Shown: one piece after another, positions 23,305 through 31,115 of the stretch
How positions within the stretch are numbered: the first letter of the stretch is position 1
Layout of the letters: each line of letters opens with the position of its first letter
Translations under genes and position numbers: made by a program
Notes under the pieces: model-generated
What the model was told of the DNA's origin: nothing
Seen by the model: the letters and a program-made list of their open reading frames with translations, nothing else
Database searches by the model: none
Source: an uncultured Lachnospiraceae bacterium
GTDB taxonomy: Bacteria > Bacillota > Clostridia > Lachnospirales > Lachnospiraceae
Direction: 5' to 3'
NCBI GenBank assembly: GCA_948470905.1
Contig: CAOKQK010000021.1
Coordinates: 1-46,087, forward strand
Length of the DNA stretch: 46,087 bases

Positions 23305-23335
23305 AAGGGGGCGATTTTTACCCGCCCCCTTTGTT
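23305..23335 (+). terminator. Terminator between secreted protein 1 and lipoprotein 1
   Basis: AAGGGGGCG (23305-23313) pairs with CGCCCCCTT (23323-23331), followed by TTGTT. Another foldback, CATACATA/TATGTATG, lies just upstream at about 23220-23260. The unit is therefore probably only partly co-transcribed. Confidence 0.65.
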
Positions 23336-23402
23336 GCAATATACATTTTTTATGATACGGCAATCCAGCATTGCCATATATTATTTAGATAAAGGAGTTT
23401 CT

Positions 23403-25565
23403 ATGAAAAAACTATATTCCATCATGGCCCTGCTCCTGTTCTGTCTGTCCTTATCCTCCTGCAGCGGGCAGAATAACGACAGCCAGCTCCCCTGGCAGGG
23501 CATACAGACGGGCACAAAGGATCTGTCCGCCATCACCGACCGGACGGAGTATTACGATATTACCGCGGAGCAGGAGCCCATCTTCCAATGGGAGCCGAAG
23601 GGCGAGAACTCGCCCCTGGCAGAAAGGCGAAGCTCTTTCATCAGCATGCAGTTCTATCAGGGAGAACCGGTACAGTTCTGGGGCATTGAAACCATCAGAG
23701 GGCAATTCATGTTTTGGGATCTTTACCTATATAGGCTGGATGGCAGCAGGGAGCTGCTGCTGCAGGATATCTCCATGAAATCTCGTTGTTATCTGGATCA
23801 GGATGGAAATCTTTATTTGTGGAAAAATTCTTTTGAAACCATATATGAAGACGGCAGCACCGAAACAACAGAAACGATACTGCAGAAGTACAGCCCTTCC
23901 AGAGAGCTCCTCTATGAGCAGCAATTTGAATACGGATATAATATCCAGGAGATCCGACAGACGGCGGACGATAAGGTGTACCTGTTCACCAGCAGCAATG
24001 GAGCCGACGAACAGAATTCCCGAAAGCTGGCGGAGCTGAAGCCTTCCACCGGGGTTGTCACGGAGCTTGGCGCTGTCAGCCTGAGCAAGGAGTTGTCCCA
24101 GCCTGATCTGGGAACATGGGGCAAAAAGCTGGTGACATTAAAATACCAGCAATTGTATGGCAACGAGATCACCGCGATCAACGTAAAAAACGGCAAAGAA
24201 ACCTGTGTCCTCTCTTTCCAGGGGACTACCTATCTTCTCCCTTCCGATCTTTATCTGCAGGAATTCCGGGTACTGGAGGATGAAAGCGTGGAGATCCTCT
24301 GGACGTCCGCGGACGGCAGCAGCAGTCTGCGGGAAAGGCTGCGAATGGAAAAGGTGGAGAGAACCCCTATCGTCCTGAGAGGACAGGATGTCACCGGCTG
24401 GCTGGCCAAACAGATCAACGCCTTCAACCGCCAGAACAAGACATATCATGTAATCGTAGAGGACTGTGGATACGGGAATGATATGGAGGACTTTGCACGC
24501 CTGACCAGCGTCCAGATTGCGTCAGGAAAGGGACCGGATATCCTGTATGGCGGACTGATGCAGGATTATATCTCCGGCATGATAAAAAATGGGCTTCTGG
24601 AAGATCTGCGGCCCCACATGGAAAAAAGCGGCATGCAGGAGGAGAATTATTTTCCTTTCACCTTTGCCGCATGGCGGGATGGGGAAAAAATCTGCGGCAT
24701 CAGCCCGGCGACACCCAGCCTGAGCAGCTATCGTATGGACAGCGCCGTCCTTGGAGGAATGCAGGAACCAGATATCCAAACGCTGGTGGACGTCCTGCTG
24801 GCCAGGCAGGAGGACGCCGTATTTCTGAAAACACATGATTCACAGATGCTGTTAGAGTTTTTGCTGGAAGGCTCAGACACGCTCTGGGGTATGGTGGACT
24901 GGGAAAAGGGAAGCTGTGACTTCAACGGGGAGCTGTTCGCCCAGATATTGGAGACGGCAAAGCGGTATGGAAAAAGCGAAAATAAAAGGGATCTGACCCC
25001 CATCGCAGAGGGCCGCTCCTTTATAGACATTTACGTCTATGATGAGAAGGAGGAAAGGGAGAAGAAAGGAAAGACCATCTGTGGCGTTTTATTTGACGAC
25101 GGATGCCATGTGGCGGTCAATTCCTATTCCGCTCTTGCCATCAATACCAATTCATCCAATAAGGAGGGGGCATGGGAATTTCTCTCCTTCCTTCTGGGCG
25201 ATGAGGCGCAGTCCGCCAGCAACATCCCGGCGGCAAGATCAAATTTTGCCGCATGGGTGGAAAAGCAAAAAGAAACATTTGCGAACGGAAAAAAGGTCGA
25301 TATGATGTATGGTGAGCGTTTAGCCGATGGAAGTATTAAACCTACAGGCAGGGTGATATATACGGCTGCGGATGTCACGGATGAGATCATAGAGGAATAT
25401 ACAGAGGCATTAGAGGATGCACGCCCCTGCCCTCTCCGCACCATTCCCATCCTGGATATCATCAGCGAGGAAGCTGCGGATTACTTCAGCGGCAGCAAGA
25501 GTGCGGCGGATGTGGCAAAGCTCGTCACCAACCGGGTGCAGACATATTTGGATGAGGGATATTGA
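23403..25565 (+). CDS. Propeller-like/solute-binding lipoprotein, copy 1
   Basis: A 720-residue surface lipoprotein with signal peptide and lipobox LSSC (Cys20). Residues about 40-320 show repeated strand patterns typical of a beta-propeller-like sensor (LYLWKNS, VYLFTSS, VLSFQGTTYLL). From about 325 on is a family 1 extracellular solute-binding domain: INAFNRQNKTYHVIVED, VQIASGKGPDILYGG, PFTFAAWRDGEKICGISP and the late SSNKEGAWEFLSFLLGDEAQ. The start at 23403 has AAAGGAG. No ABC permease or ATPase gene is nearby, so it may sense or capture a ligand rather than feed a dedicated transporter. It is a clear paralogue of the protein at 26321-28492. Confidence 0.85.
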   Translation: MKKLYSIMALLLFCLSLSSCSGQNNDSQLPWQGIQTGTKDLSAITDRTEYYDITAEQEPIFQWEPKGENSPLAERRSSFISMQFYQGEPVQFWGIETIRGQFMFWDLYLYRLDGSRELLLQDISMKSRCYLDQDGNLYLWKNSFETIYEDGSTETTETILQKYSPSRELLYEQQFEYGYNIQEIRQTADDKVYLFTSSNGADEQNSRKLAELKPSTGVVTELGAVSLSKELSQPDLGTWGKKLVTLKYQQLYGNEITAINVKNGKETCVLSFQGTTYLLPSDLYLQEFRVLEDESVEILWTSADGSSSLRERLRMEKVERTPIVLRGQDVTGWLAKQINAFNRQNKTYHVIVEDCGYGNDMEDFARLTSVQIASGKGPDILYGGLMQDYISGMIKNGLLEDLRPHMEKSGMQEENYFPFTFAAWRDGEKICGISPATPSLSSYRMDSAVLGGMQEPDIQTLVDVLLARQEDAVFLKTHDSQMLLEFLLEGSDTLWGMVDWEKGSCDFNGELFAQILETAKRYGKSENKRDLTPIAEGRSFIDIYVYDEKEEREKKGKTICGVLFDDGCHVAVNSYSALAINTNSSNKEGAWEFLSFLLGDEAQSASNIPAARSNFAAWVEKQKETFANGKKVDMMYGERLADGSIKPTGRVIYTAADVTDEIIEEYTEALEDARPCPLRTIPILDIISEEAADYFSGSKSAADVAKLVTNRVQTYLDEGY

Positions 25566-25617
25566 AGAATTTCTTATATATACTCATTCTATAGCAGAGG
25601 CTGCGGGCAAAAAGGCT

Positions 25618-25660
25618 ACAGAGTGGTTCACAAAAACTGGTTTTTTTTGAACCACTCTGT
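25618..25660. promoter_or_regulatory. Operator-like inverted repeat, copy 2, with relic of the regulator 3' end
   Basis: The same 13-bp arms as at 22628-22670, offset by 2,990 bp. The short frame across it still reads KKATEWFTKTGF, the C-terminus of the regulator, so the duplicated unit began inside the regulator gene. The spacer has changed to a T-rich stretch while both arms are unchanged, which argues for selection on the arms. Confidence 0.7.
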
Positions 25661-25663
25661 CAG

Positions 25664-25692
25664 TTGCACAGATTTCATTACTCTATTATAAT
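25664..25692 (+). promoter_or_regulatory. Promoter of secreted protein gene 2
   Basis: TTGCAC (25664-25669), 17-nt spacer, TATAAT (25687-25692), 3 bp after the inverted repeat, as in copy 1. Confidence 0.6.
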
Positions 25693-25783
25693 AAATTCAT
25701 GAGGCACAGCCTCATTATGCTGATATCATGGAATGGATAGAGTATTTTGACAGTTTTATCAACTAAGGAAAGGGGAAACAAAA

Positions 25784-26143
25784 ATGAAGAAAAAAATAAG
25801 CACTGTAGTATTACCTTGTCTGGCCTGTATCGGAATGCTTGCTTTTCATGCACTGCCTGTGGCGGCATTCGGCCCTGACAACTGTTCCCATCCGAATTAT
25901 GCACTGGGCACCGATGGGGCAACAGGAGAATATGAATATCTGGAGAGCGGACACTATGAAATATGGGGCATGGGACACACCTGTCTGAAATGCGGATACA
26001 CATTTTATACGGACACACATCTTGTATGGGACAGTGATCATGATCTCGGCGGCGGGACAATAGTACTTAAGCCAGATGGCACTGCCGAGGTCAGGTATTA
26101 TTGTACATTCAACGGCTGTGACTGGTATGGTGTATATGAATAA
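25784..26143 (+). CDS. Small secreted Cys/His-rich protein, copy 2
   Basis: A 119-residue paralogue of the protein at 22794-23186. The first 79 residues differ by one substitution (PVAA instead of PVEA at the cleavage region), and the DNA is nearly identical through GYTFYTDTH. After that the sequence is unrelated in detail (LVWDSDHDLGGG onward), although it again ends with two cysteines in a strand-rich tail (YYCTFNGCDWYG). Such a sharp change points to recombination or gene conversion with different C-terminal modules. Same promoter, operator and ribosome binding site as copy 1. Function unknown. Confidence 0.75.
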   Translation: MKKKISTVVLPCLACIGMLAFHALPVAAFGPDNCSHPNYALGTDGATGEYEYLESGHYEIWGMGHTCLKCGYTFYTDTHLVWDSDHDLGGGTIVLKPDGTAEVRYYCTFNGCDWYGVYE

Positions 26144-26320
26144 CGCTATACAGCGTTAAGCCGCGGCTTCTCCGGCGTTCTGGCACCACATAATTCCATC
26201 CATGATAATCAGCATAATTATCCGAAAGCTTCTTACCATCTGAATAAGTCTATTGAACATACCTGACAGCGCAAAGCTCAAAACCATATAACACTTGAGC
26301 TGCTTAAACGAGGGAGTATT

Positions 26321-28492
26321 ATGAAAAAAATATGTTCCACCATGGCCCTGCTCCTGTTCTGTCTGTCCCTGATCTCCTGCAGCGGGCAGAAAAACGACAG
26401 CCAGCTTCCCTGGCAGGGCATACAGGCAGGCACAAAGGATCTGTCCGCCATCACCGACCGGACGGAGTATTATGACATTACCGCGGAGCAGGAGCCCATC
26501 TTCCAATGGGAGCCGGACAGCGAGAACTCGCCCCTGGCAGATAGGCGAAGCTCTTTCATCAGCATGCAGCTCTATCAGGGAGATCCGGTACAGTTCTGGG
26601 GCATACAGGCCATCAGAGGACAATTCATGTTTTGGGATCTCTACCTCTACAGGATGGACGGCAGCAGGGAGCTCCTGCTGCAGGATATCTCCATGGACTC
26701 TCATTGCTATCTTGATCAGGCTGAAAATCTTTATTTGTGGAAAAATTCTGCTGAAATCATACATAAAGACGGCAGTATTGAAACAACAATGACAACACTG
26801 CAGAAGTACAGCCCCTCCCGAGAGCTCCTTTATGAGCAGCAGTTTGATTACGGATATGATATCCAGGAGCTCCGGCAGACGGCGGACGGCAGGGTGTATC
26901 TGTTCACCAGCGGCAAAGGAGCCGTCGGACAGGATAGACGGCTGGCAGAGCTGAAGCCTGACACCGGGCTTGTCACAGAGCTTGGCGCTGTCAGTCTGAG
27001 CAAGGAGCTGGCAAGACCGCATCTGGGAACATGGGACCAGAAACTGATAACATTTAAAACCCAGCCTTTGCTTGGCAACGAGATTACGGCAATCAACGTG
27101 AAAAACGGTAAGGAAACCTGTGTCCTCTCTTTTCAGGGGACTACTTATCTGCCACCCTCCGGTTTTAATCTGCAGGACTTCCGGGTCCTGGAGGATGAAA
27201 ACGTAGAAATTCTTTGGACAGCCGAGGACGGCAGCAAAAGCCTGCGGGAAAGGCTGCGGATGGAAAAGGTGCTAAAGACGCCTGTCGTCCTGAGAGGGCT
27301 GAATATCACAGGCTGGCTTGCCTCCCAGATCAACAGCTTCAACCGGCAGAGCATCGACTATCACGTCATAGTAGAGGACTGTGGACAGGGGAATGATACA
27401 ACAGATTTTGCGCGGCTGACCAGCGTTCAGATCGCATCCGGGAAAGGGCCCGACATCATAGAGGGCAATCTGATGAAAGAATATATGTCCGGCATGATGG
27501 AAAAGGGCGCCCTGGAAGATCTGCATCCCTACATGGACGGAAGCGGCATTCTGGAGGAGGATTATTTCCCCTTTACTTTCGGCACATGGAGAGACGGGGA
27601 CAAGATATTCGGCGTCTGCCCCACATCGCCCGCACTGGCTGGCTTTTGTATGGACAGCGCTGTCCTTGGCCAAGAGGAGGAGCCGGACATTGAGACATTA
27701 ATCAATGCCCTGCTTGCAAGGCAGGAGGAAACTGCCTTTCTGAAAAATTACGATCCACAGAAGCTCTTAGCGCTTTTCCTGGAGGCCACTGACACACTCT
27801 GGGGAATGGTGGACTGGGAAAAGGGAACCTGTGACTTTGGCGGAGAACTGTTTGCCAAAATATTAGAAACAGCAAAACGGTATGGTGACAGCGAAGCCCT
27901 GGGAGAAGTAAATTATATTGCGGAAAGCCGCAGCTTTTTTGATATCTTTGAATTTGACAGCAAGGCTGACCGGGAAAGGGACGGGAAGGTAATCTGCGGA
28001 GTGATATTTGACGATGGATGCCATGCGGCAGCCTCTCCCTATTCCATTTTGGCAGTCAATGCCGCTTCGTCACAAAAGGAAGGGGCCTGGAAATTTATTT
28101 CTTTTCTTTTAGGAGATGAAGCTCAATCTGCAAGAAGCCTGGGAAGCGGCATTCCCGTCAGCAGGAATGCTCTTGACACCTGGCTGGAAATGCAGAAAGA
28201 CCGGGTTGCGGACGGACGGGTAATCCGCAAGATGATCCTGCATCAAGCTGCCGATGGAAGCACTTCGATCGCAGGTACGGTAGTTTATACGGAAGCCGAT
28301 ATCACGGAAGAAGTCATAACGGAATATCTTGAGGTTCTGGAGAATACACACACCTATCCTGTCCGCACTGCCCCCATCCTGGACATCATCAGTGAGGAGG
28401 CGGCAGATTACTTCAACGGCAGTAAGAGCGCGGAGGATGTGGCAAAGCTTGTCACCAATCGGGTGCAGACCTATCTGGACGAAGGGCATTGA
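26321..28492 (+). CDS. Propeller-like/solute-binding lipoprotein, copy 2
   Basis: A 723-residue lipoprotein (lipobox LISC, Cys20), colinear with copy 1 over its full length and roughly three-quarters identical by eye. The propeller-like half keeps LYLWKNSA, VYLFTSGKG and VLSFQGTTYLPP; the solute-binding half keeps GWLASQINSFNRQ, IASGKGPDIIEGN and EGAWKFISFLLGDEAQS. Differences concentrate in the binding domain (for example SPALAGFCMDS against TPSLSSYRMDS), which would fit altered ligand choice. The pair has diverged far more than the small secreted proteins before them. A terminator follows, and no transport genes are linked. Confidence 0.85.
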   Translation: MKKICSTMALLLFCLSLISCSGQKNDSQLPWQGIQAGTKDLSAITDRTEYYDITAEQEPIFQWEPDSENSPLADRRSSFISMQLYQGDPVQFWGIQAIRGQFMFWDLYLYRMDGSRELLLQDISMDSHCYLDQAENLYLWKNSAEIIHKDGSIETTMTTLQKYSPSRELLYEQQFDYGYDIQELRQTADGRVYLFTSGKGAVGQDRRLAELKPDTGLVTELGAVSLSKELARPHLGTWDQKLITFKTQPLLGNEITAINVKNGKETCVLSFQGTTYLPPSGFNLQDFRVLEDENVEILWTAEDGSKSLRERLRMEKVLKTPVVLRGLNITGWLASQINSFNRQSIDYHVIVEDCGQGNDTTDFARLTSVQIASGKGPDIIEGNLMKEYMSGMMEKGALEDLHPYMDGSGILEEDYFPFTFGTWRDGDKIFGVCPTSPALAGFCMDSAVLGQEEEPDIETLINALLARQEETAFLKNYDPQKLLALFLEATDTLWGMVDWEKGTCDFGGELFAKILETAKRYGDSEALGEVNYIAESRSFFDIFEFDSKADRERDGKVICGVIFDDGCHAAASPYSILAVNAASSQKEGAWKFISFLLGDEAQSARSLGSGIPVSRNALDTWLEMQKDRVADGRVIRKMILHQAADGSTSIAGTVVYTEADITEEVITEYLEVLENTHTYPVRTAPILDIISEEAADYFNGSKSAEDVAKLVTNRVQTYLDEGH

Positions 28493-28557
28493 GGCACCTG
28501 GGCTGCCGTGAACGGAGGGAGAGGTTTATTTCCACCTTGAACAGCCTTCAGAAAAAC

Positions 28558-28600
28558 GTGGCAGTTGCTCTTACAGAATGGAGCATCTGCCACATTTTTT
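28558..28600 (+). terminator. Terminator of the duplicated block
   Basis: GTGGCAGTTGCTC (28558-28570) pairs with GAGCATCTGCCAC (28581-28593) with one mismatch, followed by T6. Confidence 0.9.
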
Positions 28601-28748
28601 CATATGTCAGCATTTTGAGGAAATATTATTGTAAACAGAGGAGATTTGTGATAAAATTTTAAAATAAAGGCATCAAATACATAATTATCAATATGGGATC
28701 AGGGCTGCCTGCAGACAGTTACAGAACCTTAAAAAGGAGGAGACCGTT

Positions 28749-29231
28749 TTGATCGACCTGAAAAAGATAGTTCACCAAAATTTGTATGATATCGCAAATC
28801 TCTCAGTTGCAGAGGAACAGAAACGCTTTGTGGCTCCCAATACGGACAGCATCATGCAGGCTTATGTTGCCATCACCAATCACGGCGTGGCACTGCCCTT
28901 TGGGATATACGACGATGAGACTCCGGTAGGTTTTATCATGTTTGGCTATACTCCCAAGGACAGCATCGAACTGCCCGAGATCACAAGAGGCAACTATTGT
29001 CTCTGGCGCATTATGATCGATCAGAGGTATCAGAATAAAGGTTACGCGAAAGCTGCCCTGGACATGGGACTGGCATACATCAAACAGCTTGCCATGGGGA
29101 CGGCACAATATTGCTGGCTATGCTACCAGCCTGAAAATGACGTGACAGTAAAGCTGTGCCGCAGTGTTGGCTTCCGCGACTGCGGCGAAAAATATCACGA
29201 CAAACATATTGCTCTCTTAGCCCTTCGATAA
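28749..29231 (+). CDS. GNAT acetyltransferase (spermidine/polyamine acetyltransferase-like)
   Basis: A 160-residue single-domain acetyltransferase. The acetyl-CoA loop is RYQNKGYAKAALDMGL (about 97-112); the preceding strand LWRIMIDQ and the C-terminal NDVTVKLCRSVGFRDCGE match the BltD/PaiA-like group that acetylates polyamines or related amines. It begins with TTG, chosen because AAGGAGG lies 8 nt upstream and no in-frame ATG precedes the first conserved strand. Monocistronic: a terminator precedes it, and a bidirectional one follows. The exact substrate is not readable from the sequence. Confidence 0.88.
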   Translation: MIDLKKIVHQNLYDIANLSVAEEQKRFVAPNTDSIMQAYVAITNHGVALPFGIYDDETPVGFIMFGYTPKDSIELPEITRGNYCLWRIMIDQRYQNKGYAKAALDMGLAYIKQLAMGTAQYCWLCYQPENDVTVKLCRSVGFRDCGEKYHDKHIALLALR

Positions 29232-29239
29232 GGCTGCCC

Positions 29240-29298
29240 AAAAAAGCCGACCGCTCCTCTTGTGATCTCACACGGCAGAGGAACCAGGTCGGCTTTTT
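29240..29298. terminator. Bidirectional terminator between GNAT and mtnN genes
   Basis: AAAAAAGCCGACC (29240-29252) pairs with GGTCGGCTTTTT (29287-29298), giving an A-tract on one side and a T-tract on the other. An inner CCTCT/AGAGG pair lies in the loop. Confidence 0.85.
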
Positions 29299-29314
29299 GA
29301 CCTTCAGGCAGCTG

Positions 29315-30013
29315 TCAAATATTCCTCACAAGCTCTGTCACCAGCGCCGCGGAGTGCTTTGCCGCCGCCTTCTCAAAGGCAGGGTAATCCATCTCCGCAC
29401 TGTCGTCCGCCTTATCGGAAATAGCGCGTATGATGACAAAGGGGATCCTGTTCAGGCAGGCGCCATGTGCAATGGATGCCCCCTCCATCTCTGCGCAGTC
29501 ACCCTGAAACTGGCTGATCAGACGCTCCTTCACTTCCCTGCTGGAAATGAACTGGTCGCCGCTGACCACCCTGCCCAAAACAGCATGGACATCCGGATTG
29601 ACCTTTTCACAGGCTGCCTTTGCCAGCGCCGTCATACGCTCATCCGCCACAAACTCCCGAAAGCCCATCTGGGGCACCTCACCCAACTGATAGCCAAAGA
29701 TTGTGACATCCATATCGTGATGCAAGGCATCCCTGGAAATCAGGATATCCCCTATGTCCAGCTTCGCATTCAGGGATCCTGCAACGCCTGTATTGATAAT
29801 ATGGGTCACTTCAAAAATGTCCGCCAGAATCTGCACGCACAGCGCCGCGTTTACCTTGCCGATACCGCTGCGGACTACCACCACGGGCGTGCCGTTCAGG
29901 GTTCCCTGATAAAAATCCATTCCTGCCCGCTTCTCTATCTTGGACACGGACATCTCTGCCTTCAGCTGTTCTACCTCCAGCTCCATCGCTCCTATAATTC
30001 CTATCTTGCTCAT
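29315..30013 (-). CDS. mtnN: 5'-methylthioadenosine/S-adenosylhomocysteine nucleosidase
   Basis: Hydrolyses SAH to adenine and S-ribosylhomocysteine (and MTA to methylthioribose), the step before LuxS. The 232-residue protein starts IGIIGAMELEVEQL, where the family's catalytic Glu lies. HIINTGVAGSL is the ribose/phosphate loop, CAEMEGASIAHGA contains the nucleoside-binding Glu, and RAISDKADDSA the catalytic Asp. The start at MSKIGI has GGGGAGG upstream; the in-frame sequence before it is not family-like. It lies 96 bp downstream of luxS on the same strand, a functional operon for the activated methyl cycle. Confidence 0.96.
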   Translation of the reverse strand: MSKIGIIGAMELEVEQLKAEMSVSKIEKRAGMDFYQGTLNGTPVVVVRSGIGKVNAALCVQILADIFEVTHIINTGVAGSLNAKLDIGDILISRDALHHDMDVTIFGYQLGEVPQMGFREFVADERMTALAKAACEKVNPDVHAVLGRVVSGDQFISSREVKERLISQFQGDCAEMEGASIAHGACLNRIPFVIIRAISDKADDSAEMDYPAFEKAAAKHSAALVTELVRNI

Positions 30014-30109
30014 ACTATGCCTCCCCAGCGCGTTTTTCATCTCCACAGCACACCTCACAGTAGAGGTGTGCCCTGGCTTTGCAGTCTCATTCCTCATTGC
30101 CGCATTTTT

Positions 30110-30589
30110 CTACTGCGGATAAACCAGCCTGCTGTCATCAATGCCATAAAGGACGTTGTCCAGGTACTTCCCGGCCAGATAGTTCGCCATGGAAAGGTTC
30201 ATATCCAGATAATTGCCGCAGTCTCTGGGCGACGCGCCGGGCACCTCATCCTTATAATCGCGGATAAACTCAAACATCTCTGTCATCAGGGGTACAATAT
30301 CCCTGGATGCATAATTGCCTGCCAGCAGCAGATAGAAGCCCGTGCGGCAGCCCATAGGCCCAAAATAAATCGTCTTGTCTTTATAGACCGGATGATTGCG
30401 CAGAAAAGTTGCACCAAGGTGCTCGATGGTATGTACCTCGGCGGTATTCATCACCGGCTCCTCATTGGGGCTTGTCATACGCAGGTCAAAGGTAGTGATC
30501 GTCTCCGCGCCCACAGTGTCCTTTCTGGAAACATAGACCCCGGGCTGCAGCTTGATGTGATCGATGGTAAAGCTTGCAATTTTCTCCAT
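30110..30589 (-). CDS. luxS: S-ribosylhomocysteine lyase (AI-2 synthase)
   Basis: Cleaves S-ribosylhomocysteine to homocysteine and DPD, the precursor of autoinducer-2. The metal ligands are His53 and His57 (HTIEH) and Cys124 (RDCGNY), with catalytic Cys81 in GPMGCRTGFYL, all in the expected places for a 159-residue enzyme. Start chosen at MEKIAS, which aligns with other LuxS proteins and has AAGGATGG upstream; two in-frame ATGs lie up to 18 nt earlier. First gene of the luxS-mtnN unit, with a good promoter and a leader hairpin. The AI-2E family permease at 4955 is not linked to it. Confidence 0.97.
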   Translation of the reverse strand: MEKIASFTIDHIKLQPGVYVSRKDTVGAETITTFDLRMTSPNEEPVMNTAEVHTIEHLGATFLRNHPVYKDKTIYFGPMGCRTGFYLLLAGNYASRDIVPLMTEMFEFIRDYKDEVPGASPRDCGNYLDMNLSMANYLAGKYLDNVLYGIDDSRLVYPQ

Positions 30590-30621
30590 TTTGTCCATCC
30601 TTTTCATTTCATTTTGGCAGA

Positions 30622-30653
30622 GTCAGGGCATCGCGGATATTGCCGGCCCCTGA
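30622..30653 (-). promoter_or_regulatory. Leader hairpin before luxS
   Basis: On the coding strand GTCAGGGGC pairs with GCCCTGAC around a loop of about 15 nt, roughly 35 nt upstream of the luxS start. No T-tract and no known riboswitch core was recognised. It could influence message stability or initiation. Confidence 0.4.
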
Positions 30654-30727
30654 CAGCTTCCATACCAGTATCCAATAACCGACTTTATTCAATAGAAACC
30701 TGATAATAAAATTCTGCCTTGGATTCT

Positions 30728-30757
30728 ATTATATTTTTTTCGGGACGTGCTTGTCAA
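30728..30757 (-). promoter_or_regulatory. luxS-mtnN promoter
   Basis: On the minus strand TTGACA (30757-30752), 18-nt spacer, TATAAT (30733-30728): both hexamers are perfect, the spacer one longer than optimal. Confidence 0.75.
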
Positions 30758-30858
30758 GCTTTGCGGCCAAAGTAACTTTTAAATTATTTTCTCAAAAATA
30801 TTGTTTCAAAAAATATACCCACAATACAATACAAAACGCATAATTGTGCGTAACGATC

Positions 30859-30877
30859 CAGTGACCTGTCTGAACTG
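30859..30877. repeat. Partial copy of the interspersed repeat found after vanT
   Basis: CAGTGACCTGTCTGAACTG matches the complement of the segment at about 19653-19671 with one difference. Only one arm is present here. Confidence 0.5.
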
Positions 30878-30921
30878 CTGCCTTTTATTAAAAAAACAGG
30901 CCCCTGCTTCAAAATAAGTAA

Positions 30922-30950
30922 TTGCCTTTAACCGGAAAATGATATATAAT
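30922..30950 (+). promoter_or_regulatory. Promoter of the hybrid histidine kinase, long leader
   Basis: TTGCCT (30922-30927), 17-nt spacer, TATAAT (30945-30950). The start codon is about 165 nt downstream, and the leader contains a GC hairpin CCCCGCA/TGTGGGG near 31035-31056. Confidence 0.55.
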
Positions 30951-31115
30951 GAGATGGTTTATGTTGTATTTTACATATGTATATTTTCTACTAAAGAGCT
31001 TATTAAGCAAAAATGTGATTTTACACAATCAAAAACCCCGCAGCAGGCAATGTGGGGGATAAATTCACTGATGTGATATCAAATTAATGTGGAAGCAGTG
31101 GAACGAGGAGTTGTT

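Noticed and set aside
29156-30703. Rightward open frame of about 515 codons
   Set aside because: Covers mtnN and luxS on the opposite strand; composition is Cys/His-rich and motif-free, and it runs through the luxS promoter.
30590-30760. SAM/SAH riboswitch before luxS
   Set aside because: Only a simple hairpin is visible; no conserved core of a known class could be recognised.
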